This document shows, piece by piece, positions 63,865-64,000 of a DNA stretch of 64,000 bases. The notes beneath the pieces are model-generated. The model did not search any database and was not told where the DNA came from. It saw only the letters and a program-made list of their open reading frames with translations. Each line of letters begins with the position of its first letter. Positions within the stretch are counted from its first letter, which is position 1. Location: assembly GCF_001704415.2 (NCBI RefSeq), contig NC_030811.1, positions 4,002,501 through 4,066,500 on the forward strand, given 5' to 3'. A program made the position numbers and the translations under genes. Source of the DNA: Capra hircus. Its lineage: Eukaryota > Chordata > Mammalia > Artiodactyla > Bovidae.

Positions 63865-64000
63865 TTCAACACATTTTTTTGTCACCTGCTAATTCAATAA
63901 ATAATTATTGAATGCTTATGATGTGTCAGGCCTTGGAGATACAGCAGTGAAAAAATAGGGGAAAAAAACCCTCTGTTCTCATTTAGTTTTGTCTATTAGT
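63865..64000. mobile_element. Ancient mammal-wide repeat remnant at the window edge
   Basis: 'AATTCAATAAATAATTATTG', 'ATGATGTGTCAGGCCTTGG', 'AGATACAGCAGTGAAAAA' follow the common 'ATTGAGCACCTACTATGTGCCAGGC...GATACAGCAGTGAACAA' old LINE pattern. It is cut by the window end. Confidence 0.45.

Noticed and set aside
1..64000. Recurrent GACTGAGCGACTGAAC and CCATGGGGTCGCAAAGAG motifs that look like a dispersed regulatory repeat or CRISPR-like unit
   Set aside because: All occurrences sit in BovB or Bov-tA tails. Spacing is irregular and both orientations occur.

Overview
The window is nuclear DNA of a pecoran ruminant (cattle, sheep, goat, deer or a close relative; the sequence alone does not say which). 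The proof is the repeat content. BovB (RTE-type) LINE copies, the BovB-dependent SINE Bov-tA (tRNA-Glu-like head joined to a BovB-derived tail), older cetartiodactyl CHR-type tRNA SINEs and ruminant L1 3' ends occur on average every 1-1.5 kb on both strands. None of the long open frames is bacterial, and there are no operons, CRISPR arrays or prophage. Family names were assigned by recognition, not by a repeat-masking run, so element ends are good to about 10 bases, or exact where a target-site duplication (TSD) is given.

One real protein-coding feature is supported: a 63-base first coding exon on the minus strand (49760-49822) inside a strong CpG island (about 49.0-50.8 kb). It starts MNQTA, encodes 21 residues with Cys at position 13, and ends in phase 0 at a consensus splice donor (AAG|GTAAGC). 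This is the signature of the 'a/E' type alternative first exon of the dipeptidyl-peptidase-like Kv4 channel subunits. The residues fit DPP6 better than its paralogue DPP10. Transcription runs right to left, so everything left of 49759 is the start of a very large intron. Everything right of the island is upstream sequence, and probably intron of transcripts that start at more distal DPP6 promoters.

Layout. 0-43 kb: intron packed with BovB, Bov-tA, CHR and L1 insertions, an MaLR-type LTR, two possible ERV1-type LTRs, hAT (MER1-like) and mariner remnants, and microsatellites. 43-51 kb: a tract almost free of young repeats, holding only a decayed L1/HAL1 ORF1, one hAT remnant, and then the CpG-island promoter and exon. 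51-64 kb: upstream flank, again repeat-rich, with several nested insertions.

The best second-look items are the DPP6a-type exon with its conserved Cys13, two LINE insertions (one BovB, one L1) with 5' inversions and diagnostic TSDs, the SINE/LINE-free zone around the promoter, and inverted SINE pairs in the presumed pre-mRNA. I found no sign of a new gene system; the other long frames are repeat-derived or chance.
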